Below, one piece after another: positions 37,194 through 47,386 of a DNA stretch of 64,000 nucleotides. Positions within the stretch are counted from its first letter, which is position 1. Each line of letters starts with the position of its first letter. The position numbers were made by a program, and so were the translations under genes. Origin of the DNA: an uncultured Roseiflexaceae bacterium (GTDB lineage: Bacteria > Chloroflexota > Chloroflexia > Chloroflexales > Roseiflexaceae); NCBI GenBank assembly GCA_937988885.1, contig CALKHR010000022.1, positions 1 to 64,000 on the forward strand, read 5' to 3'. The notes under the pieces were generated by a model. That model did no database searches. It had not been told where the DNA came from and was given only the letters and a program-made list of their open reading frames with translations.

Positions 37194-37320
37194 TCTGGCA
37201 GACCTCGGTCGCGCCGACAACGAAGTGGCCCGCGCCGTACAAGCACGCTCACACCAGCGTGTGTGTGCAGCCGGGCCAACGTTTTTAGGCGCGAATGCTA
37301 TGCTGTAAAGAGAGAAAAAC

Positions 37321-38886
37321 GTGACAAATCTTCAACGACCACGTCCTGTCGTGCTCGCTATCCTCGATGGCTGGGGCGAGCGCGCCGAAACCGAAGGCAA
37401 CGGTATTAAACTCGCCAATACGCCCAATATCGATCACTGGCGAGCGACACGCCCTTGGACGCTGCTCGGTGCTGCCGAGAAGAATGTCGGCCTGCCACTC
37501 GGCCAGATGGGCAACTCGGAAGTCGGTCACCTCAACCTTGGCGCTGGCTTCGTCGTGATGCAGGATATCACCTTGATCGACGATAGCATCGCCGATGGCA
37601 GCTTCTTCGAGAACGAGGCGCTGAACAAGGCCGTGCAGCACGTGCGCGATCGCGGCAGCCAGTTGCATATCATCGGTCTGCTCGGCACGGGTGGCGTGCA
37701 CAGCCACATGAACCACGAGAAGGCGTTGATCGAGCTTGCCAAGCGCAGCGGCCTCGACCGCGTGTTCGTGCACGCCTTCACCGACGGGCGCGACACCATG
37801 CCTCGCAGCGGTTTGGGCTACCTCGAAGATCTCGAAGCGTATATGCAGCAGCTCGGCGTGGGCCGCGTGGCGACTGTGGTTGGGCGCTACTACGCGATGG
37901 ACCGCGACAGGCGCTGGGAGCGCACCAAGCTCGCGTACGATGCGCTCGTCTCGGGCGTGGGTGAGCCAGTGCCGAGCGCCAGGGTCGCCATCCAAAACTC
38001 CTACGACCAGGGCGTCACCGACGAGTTCATCAAGCCCGCCGTGGTGGTGGAGAACAATCAGCCGATCACCACGATCCGCGAGGGCGACTCGATCATCTGC
38101 TTCAACTTCCGCGCCGATCGGGTGCGCCAGATCACCCGCGCCTTCGTGTTGCAGGATTTCGACGGCTTCGCTCGCTCGGCCCTGCAAGACCTGATCTACG
38201 TGACGATGACCGAGTACGAGAAGGGCTTGCCCGTCGAGATCGCGTTCGAGAACGACGATGTGAGCGTGCCGCTCGCCAAAGTGATCAGCGATGCTGGTTT
38301 GCGCCAACTGCACGTGGCCGAGACCGAGAAGTACGCCCACGTCACGTTCTTCTTCAACGGCGGTCGAGAGGAGCCTTTCCCCGGTGAGGATCGTTTCTTA
38401 GCGCCCTCGCCGAAGGAAGTGCCGACCTACGACCTCAAGCCCGAGATGAACGCCTACGGTATCCGCGATGGCATCCTCAAGGCGCTCGCCGATGATACCT
38501 ACGATTTTATCATCGTCAACTTCGCCAACGCCGATATGGTCGGCCACACGGGTGTGATCCCGGCGGTGATCAAGGCGGTGGAGACGATCGACGAGTGTTT
38601 GGGCGCGATCGTGCCGGAGGTGTTGGCGAAGGGCGGTGCGGTGCTGATCACCGCCGATCACGGCAACGCCGAGCAACTGATCGACCCCGCGACGGGTGGT
38701 CCGCACACGGCTCACACCACCAATCCCGTGCCGTGCATTCTGGTCGCTGCACCGGGTATTGGCTTGGATAACGCCACGCTGCGCAGTGGCGGTCGGCTCT
38801 CGGATGTCGCGCCAACCGTGCTCGATCTGCTCGGCTTGAGCCTCGCCCCCGATATGACTGGCAAGAGCTTGATCGTGAAGGGCTGA
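37321..38886 (+). CDS. gpmI: 2,3-bisphosphoglycerate-independent phosphoglycerate mutase
   Basis: 521 residues, catalysing 3-phosphoglycerate to 2-phosphoglycerate in glycolysis with two Mn2+. It starts with VVLAILDGWGER (metal Asp), and GNSEVGHLNLGAG carries the phosphorylated Ser (residue 66). ADMVGHTG and ADHGNAEQ supply the other metal ligands, and PHTAHTTNPVP ends the second domain. A GTG start with a weak GAGAG site follows secA by 127 bases with no obvious terminator, so partial read-through from secA is possible. Confidence 0.97.
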   Translation: MTNLQRPRPVVLAILDGWGERAETEGNGIKLANTPNIDHWRATRPWTLLGAAEKNVGLPLGQMGNSEVGHLNLGAGFVVMQDITLIDDSIADGSFFENEALNKAVQHVRDRGSQLHIIGLLGTGGVHSHMNHEKALIELAKRSGLDRVFVHAFTDGRDTMPRSGLGYLEDLEAYMQQLGVGRVATVVGRYYAMDRDRRWERTKLAYDALVSGVGEPVPSARVAIQNSYDQGVTDEFIKPAVVVENNQPITTIREGDSIICFNFRADRVRQITRAFVLQDFDGFARSALQDLIYVTMTEYEKGLPVEIAFENDDVSVPLAKVISDAGLRQLHVAETEKYAHVTFFFNGGREEPFPGEDRFLAPSPKEVPTYDLKPEMNAYGIRDGILKALADDTYDFIIVNFANADMVGHTGVIPAVIKAVETIDECLGAIVPEVLAKGGAVLITADHGNAEQLIDPATGGPHTAHTTNPVPCILVAAPGIGLDNATLRSGGRLSDVAPTVLDLLGLSLAPDMTGKSLIVKG

Positions 38887-38930
38887 TCTGGCGTGGTAGC
38901 CGATGCGCTACCGTGTTCGTGCCATTTGTT

Positions 38931-38972
38931 GTGATGTCAAGGCGCTGCTACGTGTAGCACCTTGACATTACT
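38931..38972. repeat. Dispersed hairpin repeat, copy 1
   Basis: GTGATGTCAAGGCGCTGCTA is paired with a mirror arm ending in CCTTGACATTAC. It lies 45 bases past gpmI. Same design as hairpins at 43511 and 52400. It may double as a terminator but has no T-run. Confidence 0.6.
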
Positions 38973-39036
38973 GTTCTCTCATTTCGCATCACAGAGGGTA
39001 CTCCGATACGCTTCGCATCATCCGACTAAAGTCGTT

Positions 39037-39065
39037 TTGTGATAAGTCGCGTTGTATGCTATACT
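39037..39065 (+). promoter_or_regulatory. Promoter of the T-box transcript
   Basis: TTGTGA at 39037-39042 and TATACT at 39060-39065 with exactly 17-bp spacing, placing transcription start near 39072, just before the T-box. Confidence 0.65.
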
Positions 39066-39071
39066 TTTGGC

Positions 39072-39320
39072 TGTATAAGGCCATATCTGGGAGTAGTAAG
39101 CGCGCCCTTCAGAGAGCGGCTGGTTGGTGAGAAGCCGCAACAGCGCCGAACTCGCCCAGATCAGCGCCGAACCAGGGAAACCGGTCTTGTTCCGGCGTAG
39201 TTGGTTCCGGTTGCGCCCGTTAACGCGCACAATGAGGATCGCAAACCTTTCGCTTGCGATCGAATTGGGGTGGTACCACGGAGCGCAGCCTTCGTCCCTA
39301 GCTAGGGGCGAGGGTTTTTT
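39072..39320 (+). promoter_or_regulatory. Leucine-type T-box riboswitch
   Basis: A T-box leader. Its stem I has the loop-E-like GAGTAGTAAG, the AG-bulge CAGAGAG and the distal-loop GGTTGGTGAGAAG. The conserved antiterminator T-box motif is AATTGGGGTGGTACCACGG (39263-39281). The specifier is probably CTC (Leu) at 39151-39153 in GAACTCG. A terminator follows: CCTTCGTCCCTAG with CTAGGGGCGAGGG and six T residues at 39315-39320. The first downstream gene is a methyltransferase and the third is leuS, so uncharged leucyl-tRNA should raise expression of all three. The Leu specifier matches leuS. Confidence 0.85.
39289..39320 (+). terminator. T-box terminator
   Basis: 13-bp stem with G-U pairs, followed by TTTTTT at 39315-39320. 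This is the rho-independent terminator alternative to the antiterminator of the T-box; only 12 bases separate it from the next start codon. Confidence 0.75.
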
Positions 39321-39332
39321 GTTGGTAACGGC

Positions 39333-40127
39333 ATGTCTGAAACGACCTATGACTCGTATGCCGCGATCTACGACGTGGCGCGCCAAGGCCGTTTCGGCGA
39401 AGCGCTCGCTACTTGGTCGCTCGGCTGGTTGGCCGAACGCAACGTAACACCCAAACGCGTGCTCGACTTGGCCTGTGGCACTGGCGTGGCAACGCTGCGC
39501 TTCGCCGATGCCGGATGCGCCGCGTTTGGACTGGATCGCTCGGAGGCGATGTTGCGTATCGCACAGGCCCGCGCTCGCGATGCACACGCCAACGCTGTTT
39601 TTGCGCTCGGCGATATACGCGAAATCGGCACGAATCCGGCGCTCGCCAATTGGCTCGCCTCGGCAGAACAGCCGACCTGTGAGCTGGTCACGTGTTTCGC
39701 CGATAGCTTGAACTACCTGCTCGACGACGGCGATCTCGACCGCGTGTTTGCAGGAGTGGCGGGGGTGCTGGCTCGCGATGGCTTTTTGATTTTCGATCTG
39801 AACACTGAGGCCGAATACGAAACGTGGGAAGCGCGCGATGTGATTGTCTACGACGATAACGCGCATTTGGTGTATCAGCAGCTCGATTACGCACCCGAAC
39901 GACGGATCGCAACTGGCCGAATCGTTTGGTTTGTCCGCGAGATCGATCTGTGGTGGCGCGGCGAGGAGACGCACTATCAGCGCCCTTGGAGCGACACTGA
40001 TGTTTGCGACGCTCTCGCACGGGCGGGTTTTGCACTGATACAACGCTACGATCCCACAAATGGCGCGATGGAGGAAGCAACAGCGCAGGCACGGCGGGTG
40101 GTCTATATCGCCCGTAACGTTGGATAG
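39333..40127 (+). CDS. Class I SAM-dependent methyltransferase
   Basis: 264 residues. The SAM-binding motif I is VLDLACGTGVATLRFA (about 48-63), motif II has Asp in FGLDRSEAML, and motif III-like ELVTCFADSLNYLLDDGDL follows. It starts at an ATG only 12 bases after the T-box terminator, with a weak ribosome site. It is the first gene of the leuS operon under the T-box. Substrate unknown; a role linked to leucine, tRNA or general metabolism cannot be told. Confidence 0.85.
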   Translation: MSETTYDSYAAIYDVARQGRFGEALATWSLGWLAERNVTPKRVLDLACGTGVATLRFADAGCAAFGLDRSEAMLRIAQARARDAHANAVFALGDIREIGTNPALANWLASAEQPTCELVTCFADSLNYLLDDGDLDRVFAGVAGVLARDGFLIFDLNTEAEYETWEARDVIVYDDNAHLVYQQLDYAPERRIATGRIVWFVREIDLWWRGEETHYQRPWSDTDVCDALARAGFALIQRYDPTNGAMEEATAQARRVVYIARNVG

Positions 40128-40144
40128 ATGGAAAGGCAACGACC

Positions 40145-40681
40145 ATGGATGTGCAAGCAATCAGAATGCTGTACGAGTACCAGGAGTGGGCCACGAATCG
40201 AATCCTCGATCAGGTGGCACTCGTATCGCAAGAGCAGTTTACCAACGCCAAGCTTGGTTACGCTAACTTGCACATCACCCTTACGCATCTCCTTGGCAGC
40301 GAGATGGTTTGGCTCCTTCGTTGGCAGGGCCAGTCGCCGCGCACCAAGGCTAGCCCTGCCGATTTCGCCACCTTCGACATGGTGCGCTCGTTCTGGGAGA
40401 AATCGAGCAAGCAGATGCGCGATTTCGTCGCAACGCTCGACGATGCGGCGTTGCAGCGAACGATTTCGTACACAACGATGGCGGGAGAAGCGTACGCTCA
40501 GCCACTCTGGCAGTTGATGTTGCATCTCGTCAACCATGGCACGCAGCATCGCAGCGAGCTCGCCATGCTGCTGACGGAGCTGGGTCATTCGCCAGGCGAT
40601 ATCGATATCATCACGTTTTTGCGTACGACTGAAATGAACAATCAAACAATGTCGCAGAGCGGCGTTGTTGCCAATCCATAA
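40145..40681 (+). CDS. DinB-family metal-dependent hydrolase-like protein
   Basis: 178 residues with the DinB four-helix bundle: HITLTHLLGSEMVWLLRW has the first His metal ligand, and LHLVNHGTQHRSELAMLLTELG supplies the other two His ligands. DinB/YfiT proteins often act as thiol-dependent transferases (bacillithiol or mycothiol S-transferases). The sequence starts 17 bases after the methyltransferase and 17 bases before leuS, so the three are one operon controlled by the leucine T-box. Confidence 0.85.
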   Translation: MDVQAIRMLYEYQEWATNRILDQVALVSQEQFTNAKLGYANLHITLTHLLGSEMVWLLRWQGQSPRTKASPADFATFDMVRSFWEKSSKQMRDFVATLDDAALQRTISYTTMAGEAYAQPLWQLMLHLVNHGTQHRSELAMLLTELGHSPGDIDIITFLRTTEMNNQTMSQSGVVANP

Positions 40682-40698
40682 AGTAAGAGGAACGCCGA

Positions 40699-43374
<2,676 letters not shown>

Positions 43375-43393
43375 TCGCGACACTATTCAACCA

Positions 43394-43433
43394 CAAGCCG
43401 TCTTGGGTGCTCCAAGGCGGCTTGTTGGTTTTA
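43394..43433 (+). terminator. leuS terminator
   Basis: CAAGCCGTCTTGG and CCAAGGCGGCTTG form a 13-bp stem (one G-U pair) followed by T-rich TTGGTTTTAT, 20 bases after leuS. Confidence 0.75.
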
Positions 43434-43510
43434 TCTACTGCCGAATTCGGTTGGACAGTGGCTCTATCCAAGCCGTTTTAGCCTGCGGCAGCAAGGTAGT
43501 TTCGTTTTTT

Positions 43511-43551
43511 GTGATGTCGAAGCGCTGCTACGCACAGCGCATCGACATCAC
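43511..43551. repeat. Dispersed hairpin repeat, copy 2
   Basis: GTGATGTCGAAGCGCTG and CAGCGCATCGACATCAC flank a short loop; arms match except at one position. The cleanest member of the family. Confidence 0.65.
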
Positions 43552-43617
43552 TTGCCTGTGATTTGATATGACCTGGTGACACGGTGATTGGTGTAGCGAG
43601 AAGTCAAGAACACAAAT

Positions 43618-43660
43618 CGCTGTCATCTCGAACGAGCCGCTAGGCGAAGTGAGAGATCTC
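43618..43660. repeat. 43-nt dispersed repeat, inverted relative to 2803
   Basis: CGCTGTCATCTCGAACGAGC followed by GGCGAAGTGAGAGATCTC. It matches the reverse complement of 2803-2845 with few differences. Confidence 0.6.
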
Positions 43661-43700
43661 AGCGACGAGGCAATGAAAGCAATGGGTGGCATTGACTTTT

Positions 43701-43767
43701 GACCTACCAGGTGCGTTTTAGGGCTTTCTAAGGCTGTGAAATGTGATTTTGACGCACCTGGCAGGTC
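43701..43767. repeat. Inverted-repeat element
   Basis: GACCTACCAGGTGCGTT and GACGCACCTGGCAGGTC form 17-base arms (15 matching) around about 33 bases. It could be a miniature mobile element or a terminator. Confidence 0.5.
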
Positions 43768-44106
43768 GGCAAAGCATTGCAATGATGAACATTGTGCTTC
43801 GCTGAGAATGCACTGGGAGATTCTTCACTCCGTGCTACACACCTCGTTCAGAATGGCTCTGAGGAAGCAGCGAACATCGCCGACAGGCGAAGTAGACAGT
43901 GAACTCCGCGTCGAGATCGCTCACTTTCGTTCGAGATGACAATGCTATTCTTTGTTTCAGCATTGCACCTGCAACTCACGCTCCCTAAAAAACGAGATGT
44001 CAATGCGCTGTTCACCCAGTCACCCAATCACCTTGTCACCCTTTCACCCCATCCCTGTGTAACTTTTGCCGCCCATCAGCGTCTACCACAAGTGAAGGGA
44101 GACGCC

Positions 44107-44691
44107 ATGGAGCAATTGATGAGTAAGCCGCTGCTTACAAACGCACTCACACGCAACGCCGAAACCGCAGACGCGCGCCTGCTCGAAATCGGCTACCAGC
44201 GTTATTATCGTTCAATACAAGCCTATCTACACCGCCTGTGCGGCTCGCACGAACAAGCCGAGGACCTCGCGCAGGACACTTTCGCCAAGGCTAGCGCCGC
44301 CATCCACAAATTCCGTGGCGACGCCTCGCTGCGCACCTGGCTGTTCCAGATCGCCCGCAACACCTACCTCGACACTCTGCGCCGCCCAAGTTCCGTGCGC
44401 ATCGACACCGAGGAGTTTTTGGCGATCCCCGACGCCGCCAACGACAACGACCCGGTGAGCCGCTACGACGCCAGCGAACACCGCGACCGCATCGCCCTCG
44501 CGCTGGGCCAACTGCCCGAACGCCAACGCAGCATCCTGCTGCTGCGCGATGCCGAAGAACTCTCATACATCGAAATCGCCGACGTGCTCGCGATCAGTCT
44601 GGCGGCGGTCAAAGTGAACCTGTTCCGCGCACGGCGCGCCTTTCGCGAAGCCTACGCCCAACTCGAAGCCAGCGAACACCCAGGAGAATAA
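44107..44691 (+). CDS. ECF-type RNA polymerase sigma factor
   Basis: 194 residues. Region 2 (about 35-95) has YRSIQAYLHRLCGSHEQAEDLAQDTFAKA and SLRTWLFQIARNTYLDTLRR, and region 4 (about 135-190) has ALGQLPERQRSILLLRDAEELSYIEIADVLAISLAAVKVNLFRARRAFREAY. No region 3, so group IV. The ATG is chosen because an AAGGGAG site precedes it, though the frame is open further upstream. Its stop is followed by 2 bases and then the zinc-finger anti-sigma gene, so the two form a regulatory pair. Confidence 0.92.
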   Translation: MEQLMSKPLLTNALTRNAETADARLLEIGYQRYYRSIQAYLHRLCGSHEQAEDLAQDTFAKASAAIHKFRGDASLRTWLFQIARNTYLDTLRRPSSVRIDTEEFLAIPDAANDNDPVSRYDASEHRDRIALALGQLPERQRSILLLRDAEELSYIEIADVLAISLAAVKVNLFRARRAFREAYAQLEASEHPGE

Positions 44692-44693
44692 CC

Positions 44694-45302
44694 ATGCAAA
44701 GCTACGAATCCACCACCCAAGTGCTCTCGCGGCCCGACCAGATCACCTGCGCGATGGTGCAGGACTTGTTGCCGCTCTACATCGAACAAGAAGTCAGCGA
44801 GCGCAGCCAAATGACCATCAGCGAGCACATCGCCCAGTGCGCGCACTGCGCAGGCTATCTCGAAGGCACCCGCAACACCCGCACCCAACTGCAACAGGCC
44901 CAGCAACAGCGCACCCAAGCCGTCCAGCAGGAGCGCATCCTCTACATCCAACAGTTCGCGCAGAATCCGTGGTCGAGCCTCCTGCTCACCGCCCTGCTCT
45001 GCGGCATGGGTGGCGGCTCGATGCTCATCTCCTTCGAACGATTTACAGTGGATCGCCTCTTCCTGCTGTTGCCCGCGCTCGGCGCGTATATCGGATTGCT
45101 CGCGCTCGCCCAGCAGAACCGCACCCTCAATCTGCTTAGCGGCATGCACATCGGCCTCGCCAGCATCGTCGGCGTCTTGGGGCTCGTGATGCTCGTGCAA
45201 AGCTCCAGCCTGCCGATCGGCTTTTTCGGCTTTCTGTTCCTGCTCGCCGCATTCAGCGCCATCTACATGACCATCATCGGCTCAACCTGGCCAACCCGCT
45301 AA
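44694..45302 (+). CDS. ZAS-type membrane anti-sigma factor
   Basis: 202 residues. N-terminal zinc anti-sigma motif: Cys19 and H45-x3-C49-x2-C52 (HIAQCAHC). It then has about four membrane segments from residue 95 (WSSLLLTALLCGMGGGSMLI, FLLLPALGAYIGLLALA, IGLASIVGVLGLVMLV, FFGFLFLLAAFSAIYMTII). It lies immediately after the ECF sigma gene and should hold that factor at the membrane until a signal releases it. A terminator hairpin follows. Confidence 0.85.
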   Translation: MQSYESTTQVLSRPDQITCAMVQDLLPLYIEQEVSERSQMTISEHIAQCAHCAGYLEGTRNTRTQLQQAQQQRTQAVQQERILYIQQFAQNPWSSLLLTALLCGMGGGSMLISFERFTVDRLFLLLPALGAYIGLLALAQQNRTLNLLSGMHIGLASIVGVLGLVMLVQSSSLPIGFFGFLFLLAAFSAIYMTIIGSTWPTR

Positions 45303-45306
45303 CACC

Positions 45307-45334
45307 GAGAGGATGTGCAAAAGCGCATCCTCTC
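45307..45334 (+). terminator. Terminator of the ECF operon
   Basis: GAGAGGATGTGC and GCGCATCCTCTC form a near-perfect stem with an AAAA loop; a T-rich tract (CCTTTTTATTTG) lies 17 bases on. Confidence 0.65.
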
Positions 45335-45501
45335 ATCAATGCCTTTTTATTTGGGAAGAAAAACCCCAACCGCGTGCAGATAGCCCGTTGTCATGCCTCC
45401 GCTTACGAGTGCACGCAGGGCAGCGCTGTGGCTTATATGCGATACTCAGGCGGTTGCGCTATGCGTGGCCGCCACACAGCCAATCGTTGCCAAACGGCGC
45501 C

Positions 45502-46992
45502 TCACGCCGACAACTCCAACATCTTCAACGTCTGCTCCTGCTCAGCGCCGCCGAGCCTCCGCACAAACGCCACCATCAAACAGTGCATCGACACCATCTT
45601 CGCATCGCACCGCACGAACCCCAGCGCCTCCAAGCGCTGCAAGCCCAGCGCTAACTGCTGCACCGCGCCTGCATCGCCCGGCGCGATCCCCTGCATCTGC
45701 GCCAACCACGCGCGGGGCACCGTTTCGGCCTGCTCGCACTGCCCAAGCCGCAGCAACAAGCGGTACGCATACGCATCGAGCGGCTGCATCTGATCCAAGC
45801 GCGCCAGCCCACGGGCGAAGGTGCGCGCCACGTGCAACTCGTGGTTCGTCGTCGAGGGGGCCGCCCCCACCCCACACAGCGCCTGATGCTCCAGCAGCGC
45901 ATCATCCTGCAACTCCGCCAGCAGATAGCCGGGGTCGTCGAACGGCGCATCGTAGCGGTACGTCGCCAAATAACTGCCCACCAAATGCAGCGCCAACGGC
46001 AGATCGCCCAAGCGCGCCGCCAGCGCATGCAGCACCGCTGAGCGCTCGCTGAGGTCGGGGCGATACCTGCATAACAGCGCCACGCTCTCGGCTCGCCGCA
46101 ACTCGCGCAGCGCCAATACCTGCACCCCTAGCGTCGGCGACCAACGCGCCCGACGGCTCGTCACCAGCACATGGCAACCGCCCGTGGTGGGCCGCCACTG
46201 CCGCAGCATCGCCTCATCCTCGCACTCATCGAACACCAGCAAGCGCACCTCCGGCGACTGCCAGCAGCGACGCACCAACCGCACCTGCTCCTCGAACGGC
46301 AGCCGATCCCAATCGTCGCGCTCGCACAGACCCGCGCCGCCGCAACGGGCCACCTCCCACCCAATCGCATCGGGGTCGGCGCAGCTGATCCAGAACACAC
46401 CGCCGGGGAACAACTCGGCATACCGATGAGCGAACGCATTCGCCAACTCGCTCTTGCCCACCCCGCCCATCCCGCAGATCGCCGTCGTCTGCGGCGCATC
46501 GTGCCGAAACAGCTCCGCTAGCGCCTGCAACTCCTCGTCGCGCCCGCCGAACAGCGGGTTACGGGCGAACGGCAGACAATGGGGCGCCGACACCGCTACA
46601 CGTGGCTCCGCCGAGTGCAACGGCGTCGCCTTCGCCTCGGGCAACAGCATCGGCGCATACGTGGCGATCGCCTGATTCCACTCGTTGGCCGGGAACAACT
46701 CACGCAACTCGTTGTAGCGGTGCAGCGGCAACTGCGCCAGCGTGCAAAAACGGAGCGCCTCGGCGGCGGTGCAACGCTCCTGCTCGATGCACGAGACTGT
46801 GAACGCACGGATCAGCATCACCGTGCGGTCGGGCACCTGGTTGAGCCGACGGTTGGGATCGAGGTATGCGCGGTAAAAGCCGTGGTAATCGAGCTCGACC
46901 CGTGCGGCGGCCTGCTGCTTCTGAATGCCCGCCCGCTCGATCCACCTATTCACCAGGGCTGCGGCTGCCAACTTGATCGCTACGCTGTCCAT
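45502..46992 (-). CDS. NB-ARC/STAND-type NTPase
   Basis: 496 residues. An N-terminal helical region (about 1-90) precedes the NB-ARC core: FGGRDEELQALAELFR (start), P-loop GMGGVGKS (173-180), the kinase-2-like stretch VRLLVFDECEDE, the RNBS-B-like VLVTSRRARW and GLPLA-like GDLPLALHLVGSYL. A short helical C-terminus follows and there are no WD or TPR repeats, so it is short for the class. ATG 46992 has an AGGAGG site; an ORF extension upstream is rejected. STAND ATPases are switches in signalling or defence; ligand and effector are unknown. It faces away from the small Gly-rich peptide gene. Confidence 0.82.
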   Translation of the reverse strand: MDSVAIKLAAAALVNRWIERAGIQKQQAAARVELDYHGFYRAYLDPNRRLNQVPDRTVMLIRAFTVSCIEQERCTAAEALRFCTLAQLPLHRYNELRELFPANEWNQAIATYAPMLLPEAKATPLHSAEPRVAVSAPHCLPFARNPLFGGRDEELQALAELFRHDAPQTTAICGMGGVGKSELANAFAHRYAELFPGGVFWISCADPDAIGWEVARCGGAGLCERDDWDRLPFEEQVRLVRRCWQSPEVRLLVFDECEDEAMLRQWRPTTGGCHVLVTSRRARWSPTLGVQVLALRELRRAESVALLCRYRPDLSERSAVLHALAARLGDLPLALHLVGSYLATYRYDAPFDDPGYLLAELQDDALLEHQALCGVGAAPSTTNHELHVARTFARGLARLDQMQPLDAYAYRLLLRLGQCEQAETVPRAWLAQMQGIAPGDAGAVQQLALGLQRLEALGFVRCDAKMVSMHCLMVAFVRRLGGAEQEQTLKMLELSA

Positions 46993-47236
46993 CGCACCCT
47001 CCTGCTGCACATCGCTTGTACAGCAGAAAGGAGCCTCACACCTCAAAATCGTATCATCGCCCATCAAAAACGGCGGGTTAGGCTGCCACAACTGGCAACT
47101 CAACCCACCATTTCTGGCATCAATCGCAACAACGAACAAGCTATGCTGAATATACCAAAGGTCGCTCGAAAGCGGCTCGCGACAGCGCTGATCGCACCTG
47201 AACAACCGAATCATACGAGGCTGAAAGGAAACGATC

Positions 47237-47386
47237 ATGCACAGTTTGCGACGCTGTTTGGCGGCAGGTTTGTTGGCTCTGACGCTGGCGTTTGGCAGTT
47301 GGCCTGGCGGCCTGTTGGATGGCTTGTATGTTGAAGGCGCGACCTACTCCGACCCCGCCAATAGTGCTGGCGGCGGCGGCGGCTAA
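47237..47386 (+). CDS. Tiny secreted Gly-tailed peptide
   Basis: 49 residues with a good ribosome site (GAAAGGA). Residues 1-20 are a signal peptide-like start: basic LRR, then AAGLLALTLAFG. The remainder, SWPGGLLDGLYVEGATYSDP and then a Gly-only tail of five residues, has no Cys after residue 7. Its stop overlaps the convergent CHAT-TPR stop by 4 bases. It is too short for standard gene finding, and no family is known to me. Placement between CHAT and NB-ARC genes suggests a trigger, pheromone or effector role, but this is conjecture. Confidence 0.6.
   Translation: MHSLRRCLAAGLLALTLAFGSWPGGLLDGLYVEGATYSDPANSAGGGGG

Larger units (their letters stand above)
43434..44106. repeat. Repeat-rich gene-free gap
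   Basis: 670 bases without a gene. It has a hairpin repeat at 43511-43551, a 43-nt repeat copy at 43618-43660, a 67-nt inverted-repeat element at 43701-43767, and two looser copies of the 43-nt family around 43830-43860 (GAGATTCTTCACTCC with CGTTCAGAATGGC) and 43907-43945 (TCGAGATCGCTCACTTTCG with TTCGAGATGACAATGC). It looks like a sink of small dispersed repeats. Short open frames here overlap these repeats and are not genes. Confidence 0.6.

Noticed and set aside
43736..43939. Short plus-strand frame in the repeat gap
   Set aside because: It runs across repeat copies and has no coding features.
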